A DNA stretch of 64,000 bases from Scylla paramamosain (GCF_035594125.1 NW_026973708.1:561001-625000), one strand, 5' to 3'; numbered from the stretch's first letter, positions 22,440 through 36,431 are shown. The notes: generated from the letters alone by a model not told the origin. A program made the numbers and translations.

Positions 22440-22712
22440 TGTGTGTGATCGCCTGGGCGTGTGTGAGCGCGTGGGTATGAGAGCGCATGGGTATGAGAGC
22501 GCGTGGACATAAGAGTGCGTGGGTGTGAGAGTGCGTGGGTGTGAGAGTGCGTGGGTGTGCGAGTGCGTGGGTGTGCGAGTGCGTGGGTGTGCGAGTGCGT
22601 GGGTGTGCGAGTGCGTGGGTGTGCGAGTGCGTGGGTGTGCGAGTGCGTGGGTGTGCGAGTGCGTGGGCGTATGTGTGAGCGTGCGTGGGTGTGAATGTGC
22701 GTGGGTGTGCAT
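22440..22712. repeat. 16-bp minisatellite (GTGCGTGGGTGTGCGA)
   Basis: About sixteen copies. The left side is more diverged (GCGTGGGTATGAGA), the centre is near-perfect, and the right end decays again. The His/Thr-rich open frames here are repeat translations. Confidence 0.9.
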
Positions 22713-22732
22713 ATACCGTTACTAAAGGTAGG

Positions 22733-22735
<3 letters not shown>

Positions 22736-22770
<35 letters not shown>
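22736..22770. repeat. (GT)n microsatellite
   Basis: GT repeat next to the 16-bp minisatellite, separated by GGTAGGTAG. Confidence 0.95.
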
Positions 22771-22774
<4 letters not shown>

Positions 22775-22789
22775 ATAATGAATAAGGGA

Positions 22790-24205
22790 AATAATGATCG
22801 TAGTTAACAAGCCAACTGCCACTCAGCACAGCGAATAAGCAGAGGGACCACAAAATAGCAGCCACAGACACACCAATCCAACATGATTTTACGTGCTTAT
22901 ATAATATAATCTCAAATTCACTTCCTTAATTATCACCTCAGTAAGCTTAATCAGACGTCAATCACCTGGACAAACAAGCAACCAACTTACCATCTGATCA
23001 GCATACTTCTCTCACCTGACAAATTAAATAACGTCACCTGCAGTCTAATCACCCTTGCAGCTTATTCCCTCGCAAATTGCTAAACTTCTATAACTTCCCA
23101 TCTCTCACCTGATAAGCTTAACTACGTCACTTTGCCAGTGTTGTAATCACCATCTGTTTAACCTAATCACACCTACCCAACCTCACCTGGTCAACCTACA
23201 TCAGGTCAGCCTAATCACATTACCTAACGTGGCGTATCTAATCACCAAACATGGACAAACCTACCCATCCTTATTCTCACCTATTCATCCTCATCATTCA
23301 TAATCTCATAGGTTACGCCTTAATTCCACCCACTGAATAATAATCTAACAATCTTCCTATTACCAAACCTTTACCTTCACTCCTTCACCGCCTCCTTCAG
23401 GCTTCCGCCACAAGACCACCGCACCTCGACCTCTCTCTCTCTCGCTGCGAGTCGTGGAAGGGGCCGAGCGGGGACGCCAGGCTGGGGGAAAACGAGACAA
23501 TGATCCCTATTCTGAAACACTTCTGCGCCGCACCTCCACTAAACTGATAAGACTCTAAATGAAGTTGCACAGGTTTTCAAAAGATGTTTTTATGGTTCTA
23601 GTGACAGATTAACACGATTTCTATATTATTAACAGGGGAAATGCATTTAAAACCCGGCTATTCAGAACCTATCATCATTTGAAAAGAAAAAAAAATGTGG
23701 TGAGACAAATGAAGCGTTTCAGAACACGTAGGTGTTGTTTTGCTTGTTGTCCACTGTATAAAAGGTGTAACGCGTGTTTCTGCAAATACTGAAAGAGGTG
23801 AAGGAACGTGCAATTCTAAGTAGGAAATGTTCTATACACATATGCATTTTAAGGCTTTGTTTCCCCGTCAGAGGAGTTGAAAATGTATGGGACTCGCGGG
23901 TGTGCTGCTATGCGTGTAGCTGACGTGAAGAACAGACGGCTGCATTGTCGCAGCCTCGGAGGTGCCACTTATTTAATCTTATTTTTTGCAGGCTGTGGAA
24001 TATTACAGTATCTTATAACAAGACAAATGGTATTAAAAAGCATGTGATATACCAATAAGCATTACACGACAACATTATTGCGGTGATTATAAGTACTCCT
24101 TTAAAATGCTAAGTGGCATCATCACTCAGCTGTTTTCAAGGTCGCTCGGACTCGGTGCCCTCCCCCGCTCCTCCCTCGTTTCGATGATGCCACGTAGTAT
24201 TTTAC
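22790..24205. other. Unassigned 1.4-kb stretch
   Basis: The first 500 bp loosely repeat short phrases such as TCACCTGATAAGCTTAA and CTAATCACC, probably an old degenerate tandem array. From 23,370 to 24,205 the sequence is complex with no gene or RNA recognised. Confidence 0.35.
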
Positions 24206-24210
24206 AGGGG

Positions 24211-24216
24211 GGAGAG

Positions 24217-24279
<63 letters not shown>
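24211..24279. repeat. (GA)n microsatellite
   Basis: About 68 bp of GA with one GGA break. Confidence 0.95.
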
Positions 24280-24282
<3 letters not shown>

Positions 24283-24361
24283 CGGTAGAGAAGCTAAGCA
24301 TTAAGAAGCTGTTTCATTATAATTTCCTACGAGGCTGTTTCTTACGACGCTCCTTCCCCGA

Positions 24362-24366
24362 CGCGC

Positions 24367-24429
<63 letters not shown>
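24362..24429. repeat. (GC)n(GT)n compound microsatellite
   Basis: About 10 CG units run directly into about 24 GT units. Both are alternating purine-pyrimidine, the class of sequence that can adopt left-handed Z-DNA. Confidence 0.95.
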
Positions 24430-24431
<2 letters not shown>

Positions 24432-24560
24432 TATTTGTATAGCAGTATGTCGTTCTGTGTAAGCTCGTTTTAAGCGGGCATACGTTTGGTTTAATTAAAT
24501 GCCAATAAACACCAATATCACTGTAATAAAAAAAAGAGACGAACGTAGATATTAAACACT

Positions 24561-25535
<975 letters not shown>

Positions 25536-25537
25536 AG

Positions 25538-25558
25538 GTGTGTGTGTGTGTGTGTGTG

Positions 25559-25655
<97 letters not shown>
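25538..25655. repeat. (GT)n(GA)n compound microsatellite
   Basis: GT (25,538-25,560) switches to GA (25,561-25,655) without spacer. Confidence 0.95.
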
Positions 25656-25712
25656 AATAAATCACGATTTGCATTGTTCTAGGCATTGACGTGTTTCATT
25701 TTTAGTGTTGTA

Positions 25713-25715
<3 letters not shown>

Positions 25716-25801
<86 letters not shown>
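25716..25801. repeat. (CT)n microsatellite
   Basis: About 85 bp of CT, 60 bp after the GA tract, so the two can pair as an inverted structure. Confidence 0.95.
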
Positions 25802-25803
<2 letters not shown>

Positions 25804-26251
25804 GTGAATGAATGAAGGTATAGGAGTGAGGCGTAAGAGTAAAGGAGTGACTAAAAGCAAGGGGCGGAGGTGCTTTAACACCCTTAAAAAATTTCATCAT
25901 ACAACAGAGCTACAACACAGACCAGAGAAATTTGCATGTCACACTCAATACAACCTGTGTCTATGAAGGAGTGAGTCACCCCAGTGCTGCAAGAAAATTA
26001 TGCCTCTTTATCCGGTACCACCAAAAAAGAAAAAAAATAAATAAACTAGAAGACAGAGAAATTTGTAAAAAAAAAAACACAGAACATAGGTATCTCTATA
26101 AATTACCTGTTCTGTCTGATTACGACTGACTCACTGTTCCATATGTTTCACAGGCTACTGTGTGGAATTGTTTTGCGGACACTGAGCAAAGATGTTAGCA
26201 GCCTTGTCCCGGTAGTTTGTGTGTGTTTGCGTATTAAGCCTCACTGATGAC

Positions 26252-26363
<112 letters not shown>

Positions 26364-26653
26364 CCTTGAAGATAAACAATTTTCTATACTGTCAAAAGTT
26401 CCCCAATTTTCAGGTTTTTCATGCATTTCTTACAGCAGATTTCCCAATAATATTATAAACACTCTCAGTGGTCAGAAGAGTTACTACCAGTACGTATCAT
26501 TCAAAGTCACTAGTATCGAGCTAAGAATGTAGGAGTGAGATCTACACACCCAAGACGAGGCACAGGTCAGGATTAAGAGACAGGATTCGGATGAGTCCTC
26601 TCTTTGAAGACACAGTAACCTCGAGGAGCCAGCTGCTTTCTTGCTCTGAGGAT

Positions 26654-26654
<1 letters not shown>

Positions 26655-26725
<71 letters not shown>
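26655..26725. repeat. (CT)n microsatellite
   Basis: About 70 bp of CT. Confidence 0.95.
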
Positions 26726-26727
<2 letters not shown>

Positions 26728-28435
26728 AATTTTTGCTCTTAGAAAGCTCACACACGCACTTACACACAATTTACCAAAGTTTAACCCCTCGACCCCCTGT
26801 CTTGCCTGGAACTGAGGCAGACTGTCCGTGCCGGTTCCCGGAGGCTGGGCAAGAACGCACGGGAAAGAGCAAACCTTACACTGCCGCGACTACAATTTCA
26901 AACACGATGCCAGTCACTTCGCACCTACAGAGTTTCCACCCTCCTTAACGCAAAGATTTGGGTCCGCGAACGAAAAGAAAAGAAAAAAAATATTAATAAT
27001 AAAAAGTTAAAGGTCTGTTACGTTCTGGGGAGTATTAAGTAAGATTAAGGTCCGCATTCTTGAATATTCCAGGTTCTATCTCCAACACTTTTTATAGACT
27101 ATAGTGCAAGTCACACAGCCACGCAACCAGGTGGAGGAGCTTTACATCACTGGAAATGGACAAGGTGCAGGTGAGTCAATCACCACCAGCCACACAATAT
27201 TACCACACTCGCTCAGAACTGTAAACATTTCAGTGTAAGTAACAATACACTCAAAGTGACCCCACAGGAGTTGTCAGGAAACGTACAAGTGGCGCCACCA
27301 ACTCCTCCACTTCACTCACTCAACCCAAGCTATTCCAGTCCCTCAAGCCAAGGCTGTCTCGCTCAGCTGGCTCCCAAAGGCCACAGCTGCCATGTCTTAC
27401 TGAGTCCTTCAGGCCCGGACTGCCCTGCTGGACTGTGTCCTTCGGGCACGGACTGTACCGACAAATTGCAAAATATAACTTCATACTGCACCGCCCCGGC
27501 CTGGATTGTCCCACTCCCGGACACTTGTTCCAGCAGTCTACCTTTAGCCTTTTTGTTAACAGTGCGACAGTCAGGTGGCTTCCAGGTTTTGTTCTCCCTA
27601 AGACTTGAGCTCTTCCTAAAGGAAGGATCAGGACACGTCCACAGCTGTGGAACTGATTCCGTGGCTTTCCTTACTCCAGCCTTTTTCTTTGTCTTTTAGA
27701 GAACGCCACTGACAGGCATTCCATTCACTTTTTGTTTGCAGCGCCTGCCCGGCGGCGCTGCCTTCATACATGTGAAAGTAAAGAAAGAAGAGACTGAGAG
27801 AAAATAAACAAGACCAAAGTTGCTATTTTGATCCATGTATATTGTTAGTGTACTTCTCCACGTCATGAAGAGTTATTTAAGGAAAATGTATTTGTTGTTG
27901 TTTTGATAAAAGAGAACTCTTCCTAAGCCAGCACTCCACCACCACAACTACCACAACCGCCTCTGTTGCCTCCAATACTTCTACCACCACCACTACAGTA
28001 CTATCACTGCCGCTGCAGAACCATTGCCTCACGTCAGACCCTCGAGGCTCACTCAGCTTCGGCGCAGCGTTGCCCTGAACGGCGCCGACCGACCAAAGCC
28101 TCCGCGTCACCTTGGAATTTTCAGCACAGAAGAGAGTGCAATTGAGAGTATTGTGTTTATGCCGTCCTAAGAGGGCACACTGGGGACCGGCAGCCTTTCT
28201 AATGCCTTCCTTTGCTCGCTTTCATTACTAGTGACCATTTTTCCCCTTTTTTTTCTATGTTTCATTTTCCCTGCGCGAAATGACAATATTCGTGACGGTG
28301 TGTCTGCAGGGGACGGTCAGGGTAAATACGGGTGTTGCTCGCTCTTATCTCTGAAAATGTTTTGCTGCAAAATACGAAATGTTGCAGCGTCCTGACGGCT
28401 TCTTTGCATAGAGGGCAAGTGGGATCTCCATTGGG
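26726..28435. other. Unassigned 1.7-kb stretch
   Basis: The open frame 27,256-27,699 (+) is Pro/Ser/Leu-rich without a known domain. Its middle loosely repeats GGACTG-type phrases (27,340-27,460). 27,930-28,000 has a CCACCA-type trinucleotide run. No convincing gene is seen. Confidence 0.3.
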
Positions 28436-28437
28436 CT

Positions 28438-28547
28438 TTTTTTTTTTTTTTTTTTTTTACTTTATTCTTTTGTTGGGGTTGGGAAAAAGAGATGGAGGGG
28501 GGAGGGTGGGATAGGGTTGCTCCAATTTAAAGCTGAGTGTGTTTGTA

Positions 28548-28636
<89 letters not shown>
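28438..28636. repeat. Poly(T) and (CT)n tracts
   Basis: A T-run at 28,438-28,459 and CT repeats at 28,549-28,636. Confidence 0.9.
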
Positions 28637-28638
<2 letters not shown>

Positions 28639-28639
28639 A

Positions 28640-29374
28640 AAACAAAGTGTCCCTGAATTTGTACATTTTCTTTGTGGTTTCTTCCTGTAACTGAATAATG
28701 TTATGTTTCTCGATGTGGAGGCAATGCTCATGTCAGATTTCCATTGCACTTCTGATGACAGTGATGCATTTTTACTAAAGCCATGAAATGATGCATCTTA
28801 CCCGCACACTGGTCTGCTAAACTTGCTCACTGCACATTTCCCAGCCTAGCACAGTCTTCGCCTGCCTATCTACCTTTAATTGGCACCACACACACATGCA
28901 CACATCATCTCCGGCGGCTCATGGTGGAAAAAGACAGTCTCGTGGACCACCCTACTACCCACGAGAAACTTAGGCTTAGCACAGCTGGCTACAAACATTC
29001 ATGATAAGATCCAATAGCACACATTAGTTACCGCTGCCCCTTCATAATGAGGCTGGTCCTTGTCACGCATGTACTTCAGTCCTGAGACCACAGCAGCTAC
29101 TCAGAGATTGTCACCATAATTTCTGATGTCTTCCTGAACGGCTAGTTGTGTCACAAGACGAACAGAAGGCGGTAATTCAATAACGCTCACAACTTGTCTG
29201 TAGTTCAATCTTGCATAATTATACAATATTCCCCGTCACTGTTGCATTGGCTGTACCGTGATGACATCGTGCAGGGCCACACAGGTTCACCCGTTGCCGG
29301 GCACCTCTTGAGTGGTGAGGCGACCAAGGAATTTGTAATTACCTCATATGTAAAGGCTGGCCGCTCCAGAGTCA

Positions 29375-29375
<1 letters not shown>
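28640..29375. other. Unassigned stretch
   Basis: Complex sequence with no gene, RNA or transposon feature recognised. Confidence 0.3.

Positions 29376-29377
<2 letters not shown>

Positions 29378-29434
<57 letters not shown>
29378..29434. repeat. (CT)n microsatellite
   Basis: About 56 bp of CT. Confidence 0.95.
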
Positions 29435-29437
<3 letters not shown>

Positions 29438-29449
29438 GGATACGACGAT

Positions 29450-29481
29450 AACAATAAAATAACTTATAATAATTATAATAA

Positions 29482-29512
<31 letters not shown>

Positions 29513-29574
29513 GTTAGTGCTACAATAGTAGTAGTAGTAGTTTTATTATGATTATTATAAGTTATTTTATTGTT
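29450..29574. repeat. 125-bp inverted repeat (hairpin) with ACT/AGT core
   Basis: A 31-bp left arm beginning AACAATAAAATAACTTATAA pairs with a right arm ending TTATAAGTTATTTTATTGTT, with one mismatch seen. Inside, (ACT)n (29,492-29,512) faces (AGT)n (29,527-29,541), extending the pairing. Confidence 0.85.
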
Positions 29575-29618
29575 ATTTTAGTGCTAATCATCACAATAAA
29601 AACAGCAAGAACAAGAGT

Positions 29619-29620
29619 GA

Positions 29621-29666
<46 letters not shown>

Positions 29667-29690
29667 GTAATAATAATAATAATAATAACT
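29619..29690. repeat. (AAT)n microsatellite
   Basis: AAT repeats with one AGT break. Confidence 0.9.
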
Positions 29691-29897
29691 ATAGATTCTT
29701 ATATACTGCAGTTTAGAATACTGTAAGTGCCGAGTTTCTCCAAACTCTTTATTGATCAGAAAAGGGGTAAAAGACGTTATATGATATTAACAATACGCTA
29801 TGAGTTGTGGCCTGACTTACTCTTAAATCAGAGTGGGCGAAGACTAACAAATATATTACATAATGGTATACCACGTAAGCCTACACCCCTCCCTCCA

Positions 29898-30155
<258 letters not shown>

Positions 30156-30249
30156 CATACATACATAACACCAGATAAGTATTCACACGGTCTCGCTTCC
30201 GTACACTTAGAAAATATGGACAAGCACGCAACCCCATACATAGCCATAA

Positions 30250-30253
30250 ACAC

Positions 30254-30302
<49 letters not shown>
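30250..30302. repeat. (CA)n microsatellite
   Basis: About 26 CA units. Confidence 0.95.
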
Positions 30303-30306
<4 letters not shown>

Positions 30307-30309
30307 AAC

Positions 30310-31768
30310 TATCAAGAAAGGTCAAGAAAGCGTCTGGCTTCTTTCTCTTTTCCGGCACATTCTCTTCTGCACTATTTTGGAGGGAGCGTCGCCCCCTGCC
30401 TGCTGCCCCTCCCCGTCATGAGTGATGCCTGTTAATTAAGGTTATTGCTTGCAGTAATTAGACGTCTCTCTTCCCGCGCCACTTCCTCGCGCGCTGCTCC
30501 ACGGCAGGCGTGACTTTACTATCATTTTGCTGCGATAAATTACTACACGTTGGCTATTTCCCGGATGAAGCGCTCCAGGAAGCAGCTGCTGCTATTTTTT
30601 CTCTTTTTCCCCAACTACAGTGCTTTTATTAAACCTGCGTGGTCTCTAAAACCCTGAAGCTGATGCTCCGACAAATCGGTTAAAGAAACTTGTACACCGC
30701 CGTCTATTGCTTTTCCTTTTTACTCCTTCCGTCTTTCCTTTGGGTGAGTAACTGGGGCACCATCAACAGGCCTTCCCTGGGGTGAGTGGCAGTAATTCCC
30801 TCCTGGGATAATAACTTCCTGGTAAGAACACGAGTCCGTTGGAAAAAGCGTGTCACAGGAAAGTTGCGGTGATAAGGAAGAAAGGTCAACGCACGTGTGG
30901 GTGACCCTTTGGAATGCAGGCACTAGTTTAACAAGGGATCCTGTTCACCGTGACTTACTGCTCTGCCTCACTAAACAGGCAATGGTTGAATCTACGTGCT
31001 GCTATAAGATGTCAACACTAAGGAACTCATGGATAGGAATTCAAAAGACTTGGATCATTTAGGTATGATACACTGCACTTACTATAGTGTCAATGAAAGA
31101 TGAATCATAGCGCTGGGTGTTCTAAACTGTTTGATTTTTTACACTACACTTACTATAGAATTATTGAAAGACGAACAACAGTACCGAGGAATGGATAGCT
31201 ATAAATGATTACTGGTATGGTAAAGTGGTGTGTGTACAGCATTGGTGGCTGTAGCGTGGAAATGGCCAGCTGTAAGACGGCGCGGCGGCTTGGACTATGC
31301 TGATGAGAGGGATTAACAGTTTTCGGAGCTCTATTCTTTACATGCAGTATTGTACGTGTATATATATAATGTACAGTGACTAGAGAAGTTCGTGACGCCG
31401 ACTATGATGTGAATCTGTCCAGCTTGCACAACCACAAACACTTCACGCTGAGGTGTTTGACGCAGGAACCGTGTGAAGCCCAGCAAGGTGATGAGAGGCG
31501 CCGGTACTCACAATAAAAGGTTCGTGCACTACACCTTGTAATCATCGCGGCAATCAGAACACTATTAGCGCCACCAATGCCATCACCGCCCACACCACCA
31601 CACATCATTACTGCCACCAACGCCCACACCTCCGACACACCAGGGGAATGGACAAATTATTACTGCTCCGCCACTACCACCGCCCACACCTCGGCCACAC
31701 CAATAAAATAGAACCTCACTCTCATCAAACAACAATTAGGAGCTGTTTGTTAGATTAGAAACACATGA
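30310..31768. other. Unassigned 1.45-kb stretch
   Basis: No gene is recognised. Loose duplications occur: TACACTGCACTTACTATAG (31,069) and TACACTACACTTACTATAG (31,140), and CACCGCCCACACC-type phrases (31,580-31,700). Confidence 0.3.
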
Positions 31769-31770
31769 TT

Positions 31771-31960
31771 GGAACATAAGAGTGTAAGAAAAGGGAAGCT
31801 GCAAGAAGCCGTCTGGCCTACACGTGGCAGTCACTGTATGAAACATATCTACGTATTTCTACCTGTCATACTCATCCATTAATCTTTCTAATCGTCTTTC
31901 ATAGCTCCATAATGATTCTGAATGAGTACCATGTTTATAGTATTTGTTGTAAGAGGTCTT
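31771..31960 (-). mobile_element. CR1-like LINE 3' end fragment
   Basis: The minus strand carries the family's 3' core (CACGTGTAGGCCAGACGGCT then GCTTCTTGCAGCTTCC, read on that strand) and the decayed C-terminal coding end. The tail is decayed octamers (GAACATAAGAGTGTAAGA on +). Confidence 0.75.
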
Positions 31961-32640
31961 GATGGTGTCTAAAAATTGAAGTCCTTGTCATTAACTGAAG
32001 CACTTTCCGGAGCTTACTAACGAGCAATTCCTATCATTATTGCATCAGGAAACTTATAACAAGCATTGAGGACCTAGCTTTGATGAAACGTAAGAACACT
32101 TGACTTGTTCTTCACGCCAACACATCATTGATCCATTTGTTCTTAATATTCTGCTGCGAATACAAACCAGTTGAAAAGTTTCATAACGGGTCGGATTGGA
32201 TAATTTAGTTCCAGTGGTGTTTTGATGCTCCTCTCCTGAAACAATCTGATTCACGCGGGAAAACAATCAGGCAGAGATGAAAGATGCAGAGACTCATGCA
32301 TTAGTGAGGTAGACCGAATAGGAATGAGGTTGGAAGCAGAAAGTGTTGTGCAGGGAGGTATGTGATGACAGTACAGTGGGAGGAGTGTGTGGCGAGGGAA
32401 GGAAACAAGAGGAGAGTGTTTTGTATGTAAGCAGTATGTAAGATTGATTTGAATATGGAATATGGTCAGAAGAGGGAGTCAGTCTGGAAGAAGAGATGAA
32501 AGGATCGTAAAGGTTTGATAAAATAATAATAATTAAATAAGAAAATATATAAAAGTAGTTTGTATTACTAGAAGCCTGAACCACGTGGAGAACACTAGTG
32601 AGGTAGTGACCACATGACTTAGATAAATAAACGGATAAAT
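31961..32640. other. Unassigned stretch
   Basis: Complex sequence with no gene recognised. The part at 32,290-32,420 (AGTGAGGTAGACCGAATAGG) loosely resembles the LINE C-terminus seen at 39,360, so an old minus-strand LINE tail may be present. A degenerate 68-bp segment at 32,566-32,630 recurs beyond the next LINE at about 35,923. Confidence 0.35.
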
Positions 32641-32658
32641 AAATAAATAAATAGATAG

Positions 32659-35600
32659 CCATATAAGAACAGGAGGACGCAGTAGACACCTGCCGAGACG
32701 ATAATTACTCCCAGCACTGTTCAGGGGGTGCTGTGAACATATCATTAAACCCAGCTGTGACCTCACTGAACGTTTCCCTTTGTGTCTCACAACACAAGGG
32801 GGCAGTCACAGCCTGCCCTCTAAAGACAACTCTCTTCCTCCACACAAAACTACAAGCACCTAATAACACACACACCCTTCACTCAAAAAATTTAAAATCA
32901 TCATGGCGACTCCTACACCAGCCTCGGAGTCCCCATCTGGGGAGGGGACCATAAATGTCTCCAGGTCGGACTGCCTTTCTGTCGACGACCCTAAGTGTCT
33001 TGACACCCCCCTTCAACTTTTTTTTCATTAACTTCTGCAACATTCGCGGTCTAAGATCTAATTTTCGATCAGTAGAACACCACCTCTCCTCTTCTAAACT
33101 CATCTTCTTTTCCTCACTGAAACTCAGGTGTCTGAGGCAACTGACAGTAGCCCCTTTTCTATTCCCTCCTACTTTCTCTATTCTCATTTTCGATCCAAAG
33201 CTGGATGCTGCGTTTATGTGCGCAATGACTTAACCTGCTCTCGTGCCCTCGCTCTTGAATCTTCCGAGTTTTCCACCATCTGGCTACGACTACAGAGTCA
33301 CTCTCAAACTAAATTTATATGTGTTGTATACCTCTCACCTAACTCCTCTGACTATAAGAAATTCTTTGACTACTTAACTTCCAAAGTGGAGCACATTCTG
33401 ACCCTCTTCCCTTTTGCAGAGATCTCCATTCTTGGAGACTTCAACGTTCACCACCAGCTTTGGCTTTCCTCTCCCTTCACTGACCATCCTGGTGAACTAG
33501 CCTACAACTTTGCTATCCTCCACGACCTAGAGCAATTGGTGCAACACCCTACTCGTATTCCAGACCGTCTTGGAGATACGCCCAACATTCTTGACCTTTT
33601 CCTGACCTCTAATCCTTCTGCTTATGCTGTCACCCTTTCTTCTCCGTTGGGCTCCTCCGATTACAGTCTCATATCTGTATGTTGTCCTATCGCTCCAATC
33701 CCTCCTCAGGATCCCCCTAAGCGAAGGTGCCTCTGGCGTTTTGCCTCTGCTAGTTGGGGAGGTATTTTGCTGATTTTCCTTGGAATGACTACTGCTTCCG
33801 TGTCAGAGACCCGTCTTTGTGTGCTGAGCATGATAGTGTCTGGCATGGAGGCGTACATTCCTCACTCTTTTTCTTGTCCGAAACCTTCTAAACCTTGGTT
33901 TAACACAGCTTGTTCTCGTGCTATACATGATAGAGAGGCGGCCCACAAAAGGTACTTAAACCTTCCATCACTAGAATCTCATGCACTTTATATTTCTGCC
34001 CGGAACCATGCCAAGTCTGTTTTCCAACTAGCCAAGAACTGCTTCATTAACAGAACGTGTCAAAACCTTTCAAGATCTAACTCCCCTCATGACTTCTGGC
34101 ATCTAGAAAAAATATCTCCAATAACTTTGCTTCTTCTTCTTTCCCTCCTCTATTTCAACCAGATGGCACCACTGCTATCACATCTATTTCTAAAGCTGAA
34201 CTCTTCGCTCACACCTTTGTTAAAAACTCTACCTTGGACGATTCTGGACTTGTTGCTCCCTCTCCTCCACCCTCTGACTACTTCATGCCACCTATTAAAA
34301 TTCTTCGCAATGATGTTTTCCATGCCCTCGCTGGCCTAAACCCTCGGAAGGCTTGTGGACCTGATGGGGTCCCTCCTATTGTTCTCCAAAACTGTGCCTC
34401 CGTGCTTGCACCTTGCCTAGTCAAACTCTTTCAGCTCTGTCTGTCAACATCTACCTTTCCTTCTTGCTGGAAGTTTGCCTACATTCAACCTGTTCCTAAA
34501 AAGGGTGACCGCTCTAATCCCTCAAACTACCTTCCTATTGCTTTAATTTCCTGCTTATCTAAAGTTTTTGAATCTATCCTCAACAGGAAGATTCTTAAGC
34601 ATCTAACACTTCACAACCTTCTATCTGATCGCCAGTATGGGTTCCGTCAAGGCCGCTCTACTGGTGATCTTCTGGCTTTCCTTACTAAGTCTTGATCATC
34701 CTCTTTTAGAGATTTTGGTGAAACTTTTGCTGTTGCCTTGGACATATCAAAAGCTTTTGATAGAGTCTGGCACAAAGTTTTGATTTCCAAACTACCCTCC
34801 TACGGCTTCTATCCTTCTCTCTGTAACTTCATCTCAAGTTTCCTTTCTGACCATTCTATTGCTGTTGTGGTAGACGGTCACTGCTCTTCTCCTAAATCTA
34901 TTAACAGTGGTGTTCCTCAGGGTTCTGTCCTGTCACCCACTCTCTTATTATTCATTAATGATCTTCTAAACCAAACTTCTTGTCCTATCCACTCTTATGC
35001 TGATGATACCACCCTGCACTTTTCCACGTCTTTTCATAGACGTCCAACCCTTCAGGAGGTAAACATTTCATGCAGGGAAGCCACAGAACGCTTGACTTCT
35101 GATCTTTCTAAAATTTCTGATTGGGGCAGAGCAAACTTGGTATTGTTCAATGCTTCAAAAATGCCTCATCCATCTATCAACTCGACACAACCTTCCAGAC
35201 AACTATCCCCTCTTCTTCAATGACACTCAACTGTTCCCCTCTTCTATAATCTGAACTGGAAACTTCACATCTCATCTCTAGCTAAAACAGCTTCTATGAA
35301 GTTAGGTGTTCTGAGACGTCTCCGCCAGTTTTTATCACCCCCCAGCTGCTAACTCTGTACAAGGGCCTTACCTGTCCATGTATGGAGTACGCTTCACATG
35401 TCTGGGGAGGTTCCACTCATACTGCCCTTCTAGACAAGGTGGAATCAAAAGCTTTTCGTCTCATCAATTTCTCTCCTGTAACGGACTGATTTCAGCTTCT
35501 CTCTCACCGCTGCAATGCTGCATCTCTAGCTGTCTTCTACCGCTATTTTCATGCTAACTGCTCTTCTGATCTTGCTAACAGCATGCCTCCCCTCCTCCTG

Positions 35601-35900
35601 CGGCCTCGCTGCACAAGACTTTCTTCTTTCCCTCACCCCTATTCTGTCCACCTGTCTAACACAAGAGTTAACCAGTATTCTCAATCATTCATCATGGTAA
35701 ACTCTGGAACTCCCTGCCCTCTTCTGTATTTCCACCTTCCTATGACTTGAATTCCTTAGAGAGGGAGGTTTCAAGACACTTATTGATCAATTTTTGACTA
35801 CTGCTTTGACCCTTTTATGGGACTGACATTTCAGTGGGAATTTTTTTTTATTGCATTTTTGTTTTCCTTGGCCAGTGTCCTTCCTACATAAAAAAAAAAA
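32659..35900 (+). mobile_element. Jockey/CR1-like LINE, longest copy with apparent TSD (copy 3)
   Basis: The 3.24-kb element lies between two copies of TAAATAAATAGATAG (32,644-32,658 and 35,901-35,915), taken as target-site duplication. About 240 bp of 5' leader precede ATG at 32,902 (MATPTPASESPSGEGT). The endonuclease follows: INFCNIRGLRSNFRSVEHHL about 33,024-33,085, then [14 protein letters not shown]. The reverse transcriptase follows: RKACGPDGVPPIVLQN, DISKAFDRVWHKVL, GVPQGSVLSPTLL, SYADDTTLHFS. Then comes the C-terminal tail, a short 3' UTR and poly(A). No separate first ORF is visible. Frameshifts include an extra T in a T-run at 33,017-33,025 and others near 33,100, 33,760 and 35,160, plus a TGA near 34,696. 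The copy is dead. Confidence 0.9.
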
Positions 35901-35922
35901 TAAATAAATAGATAGATAAGTA

Positions 35923-36250
35923 AAAGAGGCCTGTATGAATAGAAGACTGAACCTTGTGGAAAAGACTAATGAAGTCCAGTGAACATATGAACATGAAAAA
36001 AAAGTTTCTCCGAGACAGTGACATTGAATACTTTCAGATTGTGTTGTATAATGTAAAGTAATGTGAAGTGGACACTGTGTGTGTCTCTACCATAGTTACC
36101 CACAGTTGTATCTGTCGTCTGGCCAGACTTGAATTTCATATCACGGATAAACAACGCCTCAAAATGCATATGTGCATAGAAACATAGAACATTTCCCGCA
36201 TAGAATAACCTGCACCTTCACCTCTGACAATATCTGCACAAACTCGTGTT
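35923..36250. other. Unassigned stretch
   Basis: It starts with the second copy of the degenerate 68-bp segment (GTATGAATAGAAGACTGAAC). The remainder is unassigned. Confidence 0.3.
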
Positions 36251-36253
36251 ACA

Positions 36254-36431
<178 letters not shown>

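Noticed and set aside
27256..27699. 147-codon Pro/Ser/Leu-rich open frame as a gene
   Set aside because: No domain, no signal of splicing, and partly made of loose repeats.
33128..34339. 403-codon open frame as a host gene
   Set aside because: Its first part is LINE endonuclease; the rest is the same element read out of frame after a frameshift.
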